Assembly (NCBI GenBank): GCA_036275365.1
Contig: DASUDX010000031.1
Coordinates: 1 to 33,076, forward strand
Reading direction: 5' to 3'
DNA: 33,076 bases
DNA from: DASUDX01 sp036275365
Lineage (GTDB): Bacteria > Pseudomonadota > Gammaproteobacteria > Nevskiales > Nevskiaceae
Both the position numbers and the translations under genes were made by a program. The notes beneath the pieces are model-generated. The model was not told where the DNA came from, made no database searches, and saw nothing but the letters and a program-made list of their open reading frames with translations. Positions 31,454-33,076 of this stretch are shown here, piece by piece. The first letter of the stretch is position 1. Every line of letters starts with the position of its first letter.

Positions 31454-33076
31454 TCAGCGGGCCGCCGGGCCCGGGTAGCCGACCCGGTGCACCCAGGAGC
31501 CACGGTCCTGGTAGGGCATGGTCACGCAGGCGGTGCCGGGCACGGTGTCCGAGCCCGGGCCGATGACGCCGGTCAGCGAGCAGATCTGGCTGCGCGGGTG
31601 GATCCGGCGCACCCGTTCGAGATCGGCCACCGTCAGCGCCGCGCCCTCGTTGAACTGCGCCGCGGCGGTGGCCAGCGCCTGGCGCAGGGCCGCCTGCAGC
31701 AGCTCGGCGGCGGAACGGCCCTGGGCAAAGTCATGGCGCAGGGCAAGGCCGGAGTGAGCCGGGTCGAGCACGCGCAGCGCGAGGTTGTCCATCACGCTCT
31801 GGTCGAACACATGGCTGCCCACCCCGCTGATGCGGTCGAAGGCGGTGAAGCCCGGTGCCAGCTCGATCTGGCGCAGCGGGGCGAACAGTTCCTCGCGCAG
31901 GGCGCGCACCCAGAGATCGAACAGGGTGGCGCCGACGCTGTCGCGCGCGCCCTCGTCCTCGATGTCGATGTCCGCCGCGTAGTGGGCGCCCTCCCAGGCC
32001 AGCACCCGCTCCAGCGCCGCCCGCTCCAGCTCGGACAGCCCCTCGCGCGGCAGCCGCGCCATCACCGGCCGGTACTCGCGGGCACGCGGATCCAGGGTGC
32101 CGGCGAGGCGGTCGATCTCCACCAGATCCTCGTAGCGCCAGTCGCGACGGCTATCGAGCAGCTCCAGCAGATTGGTCACCCGCTGGCCGGGGCCGCCCGG
32201 ACGCGAGGTGCTGCCGAAGCCATCGCCATCCAGCCAGCCATAGGCGGGCTTGTTGTTCCAGTTGGCGACATAGCCCTGGGCCGGATCGACCACCTGCGGG
32301 GTCTGGGCAAAGCTCAGCAGCCCGGCATGGTCGAACTCGCCCGTCCCCGGAATCGGCAGACGCTGATCGGTCTGCGGATGGCGGCGCGGATGCAGGCCCG
32401 GATGGTAGTAGGCGATATGGCCATCGCGGGTGGCCACCACCGTGTTCTCGTTCCAGGTCACCTTCTCCATCGCCGCATGGAACTCGGCGAAGCTCTTCGC
32501 CCGGTTCCATTCGCGGATGCCCTCGATGGTCTCGATCTCGCGGCCGAACATGGCGTAGGACAGCACCCGGGCCAGGCCCGCCGCCTCGTCGCGCGCCACC
32601 ACCGGCCCCTGCACGCTGCGGCAGACCTCGGCCTCCACGCTGAACTCGGCCGGACCCACCGGCACCCCGCTGACCGCCGCGCGGTAGGGGATGGTCTCGG
32701 AGCGGCAGCTCAGATCCTTCCACTCGCCGTTGTGGAAGTACTGGTTGCGGGCACAGCTGCCGGCGGCCTGCTGGGCGCTGGAGCAGAGCTGGAGAATGAA
32801 GCTGTCGATGGTCTTGGAATAGCCGGTGGTCAGTGCCCAGGCCGCGTGCTCGGTGTAGCCGATGCCCACCACCGGCAGGATCGGCACCGAGGAGCCGCGC
32901 GCGTCATAGCCGGCGCCGTGAATCTCGTACTCCACCAGCAGCAGCGGATAGCTGTAGCCGAGCTGGGGGGCGGAGATCAGCAGCGCCCCCCCGTCGGCAC
33001 TGCGGGTCGGCGCGATCGCCAGTCCGAAACTGCCGCCATGCAGGCTGCGACGCAGCTCGGCCAGGGCCTGCACCAG
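31454..33076 (-). CDS. Penicillin-acylase-family Ntn hydrolase (5' end beyond window)
   Basis: These are autoprocessed Ntn hydrolases that cleave amide bonds in acyl-homoserine lactones, beta-lactam side chains or lipopeptides; the substrate cannot be told. The 540 codons seen cover the catalytic beta chain. The probable nucleophile is the serine in LHGGSFGLAIAPTRSADGGALLISAPQLGYSYP, where most relatives have GSN; here Phe replaces Asn. Other landmarks are VEYEIHGAGYDARGSSVPILPVVGIGYTEHAAWALTTG, WNENTVVATRDGHIAYYHPG, and VANWNNKPAYGW with the oxyanion Asn, ending near the C-terminus with the normal family tail (MPYQDRGSWVHRVGYPG). The signal peptide and alpha chain lie outside the window. It is convergent with the ArsR-methyltransferase gene, 12 bp apart. 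No frame disruption is seen. Confidence 0.88.
   Translation of the reverse strand: MVQALAELRRSLHGGSFGLAIAPTRSADGGALLISAPQLGYSYPLLLVEYEIHGAGYDARGSSVPILPVVGIGYTEHAAWALTTGYSKTIDSFILQLCSSAQQAAGSCARNQYFHNGEWKDLSCRSETIPYRAAVSGVPVGPAEFSVEAEVCRSVQGPVVARDEAAGLARVLSYAMFGREIETIEGIREWNRAKSFAEFHAAMEKVTWNENTVVATRDGHIAYYHPGLHPRRHPQTDQRLPIPGTGEFDHAGLLSFAQTPQVVDPAQGYVANWNNKPAYGWLDGDGFGSTSRPGGPGQRVTNLLELLDSRRDWRYEDLVEIDRLAGTLDPRAREYRPVMARLPREGLSELERAALERVLAWEGAHYAADIDIEDEGARDSVGATLFDLWVRALREELFAPLRQIELAPGFTAFDRISGVGSHVFDQSVMDNLALRVLDPAHSGLALRHDFAQGRSAAELLQAALRQALATAAAQFNEGAALTVADLERVRRIHPRSQICSLTGVIGPGSDTVPGTACVTMPYQDRGSWVHRVGYPGPAAR

Overview
This 33-kb window is a GC-rich, densely packed bacterial chromosome segment. 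Gene content and order point to a gammaproteobacterium with a Pseudomonas/Xanthomonadales-like gene complement: serS-crcB-rarA-lolA-ftsK-...-aat-bpt-infA resembles the Pseudomonas arrangement, the Pst permeases are the long gammaproteobacterial type, and a single-subunit CysI lies beside a DUF934 gene. The exact family cannot be fixed from the sequence. I see no mobile element, CRISPR array, tRNA or rRNA, and no clear sign of recent horizontal transfer.

Layout. (1) 1-6600, minus strand: phosphate operon pstS-pstC-pstA-pstB-phoU (phoU cut by the window edge), with a good Pho-box promoter before pstS and a perfect hairpin between pstS and pstC. (2) 6634-8581: a TSUP-family membrane transporter divergent from a CysB-type LysR regulator; the shared 181-bp spacer carries a perfect 9-bp inverted repeat. 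(3) 8659-14725, plus strand: eight tightly packed genes, cysI-DUF934-moaC-moeA-mobA-moaA-moaD-moaE, joining sulfite (or nitrite) reduction to molybdenum cofactor synthesis. (4) 14726-16303: a 304-bp gap with structured DNA, then two secreted proteins of unknown function (one probably an outer-membrane barrel) and a strong bidirectional terminator. (5) 16326-22546, minus strand: serS, and the overlapping genes crcB, rarA and lolA, then ftsK. (6) 22699-25943, plus strand: an unknown 110-aa protein, a FemAB-like acyltransferase, the N-end-rule transferases aat and bpt, and infA. (7) 26025-29359, minus strand: the fatty-acid oxidation operon fadBA, divergent from a phasin-like gene with a histone-H1-like tail (29589-30437). 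(8) 30509-33076: an ArsR-methyltransferase fusion regulator convergent with a truncated penicillin-acylase-family gene.

Most of the window is housekeeping. The parts most worth a second look are the sulfur/Moco operon with a MoaD ending Ala-Gly instead of Gly-Gly, the phasin with repeated STMPPK motifs, the operator-like palindrome just downstream of the predicted fadB start site, the unknown secreted pair at 15030-16241, and the pstS-pstC hairpin. I did not find a clear new defence or mobile system.
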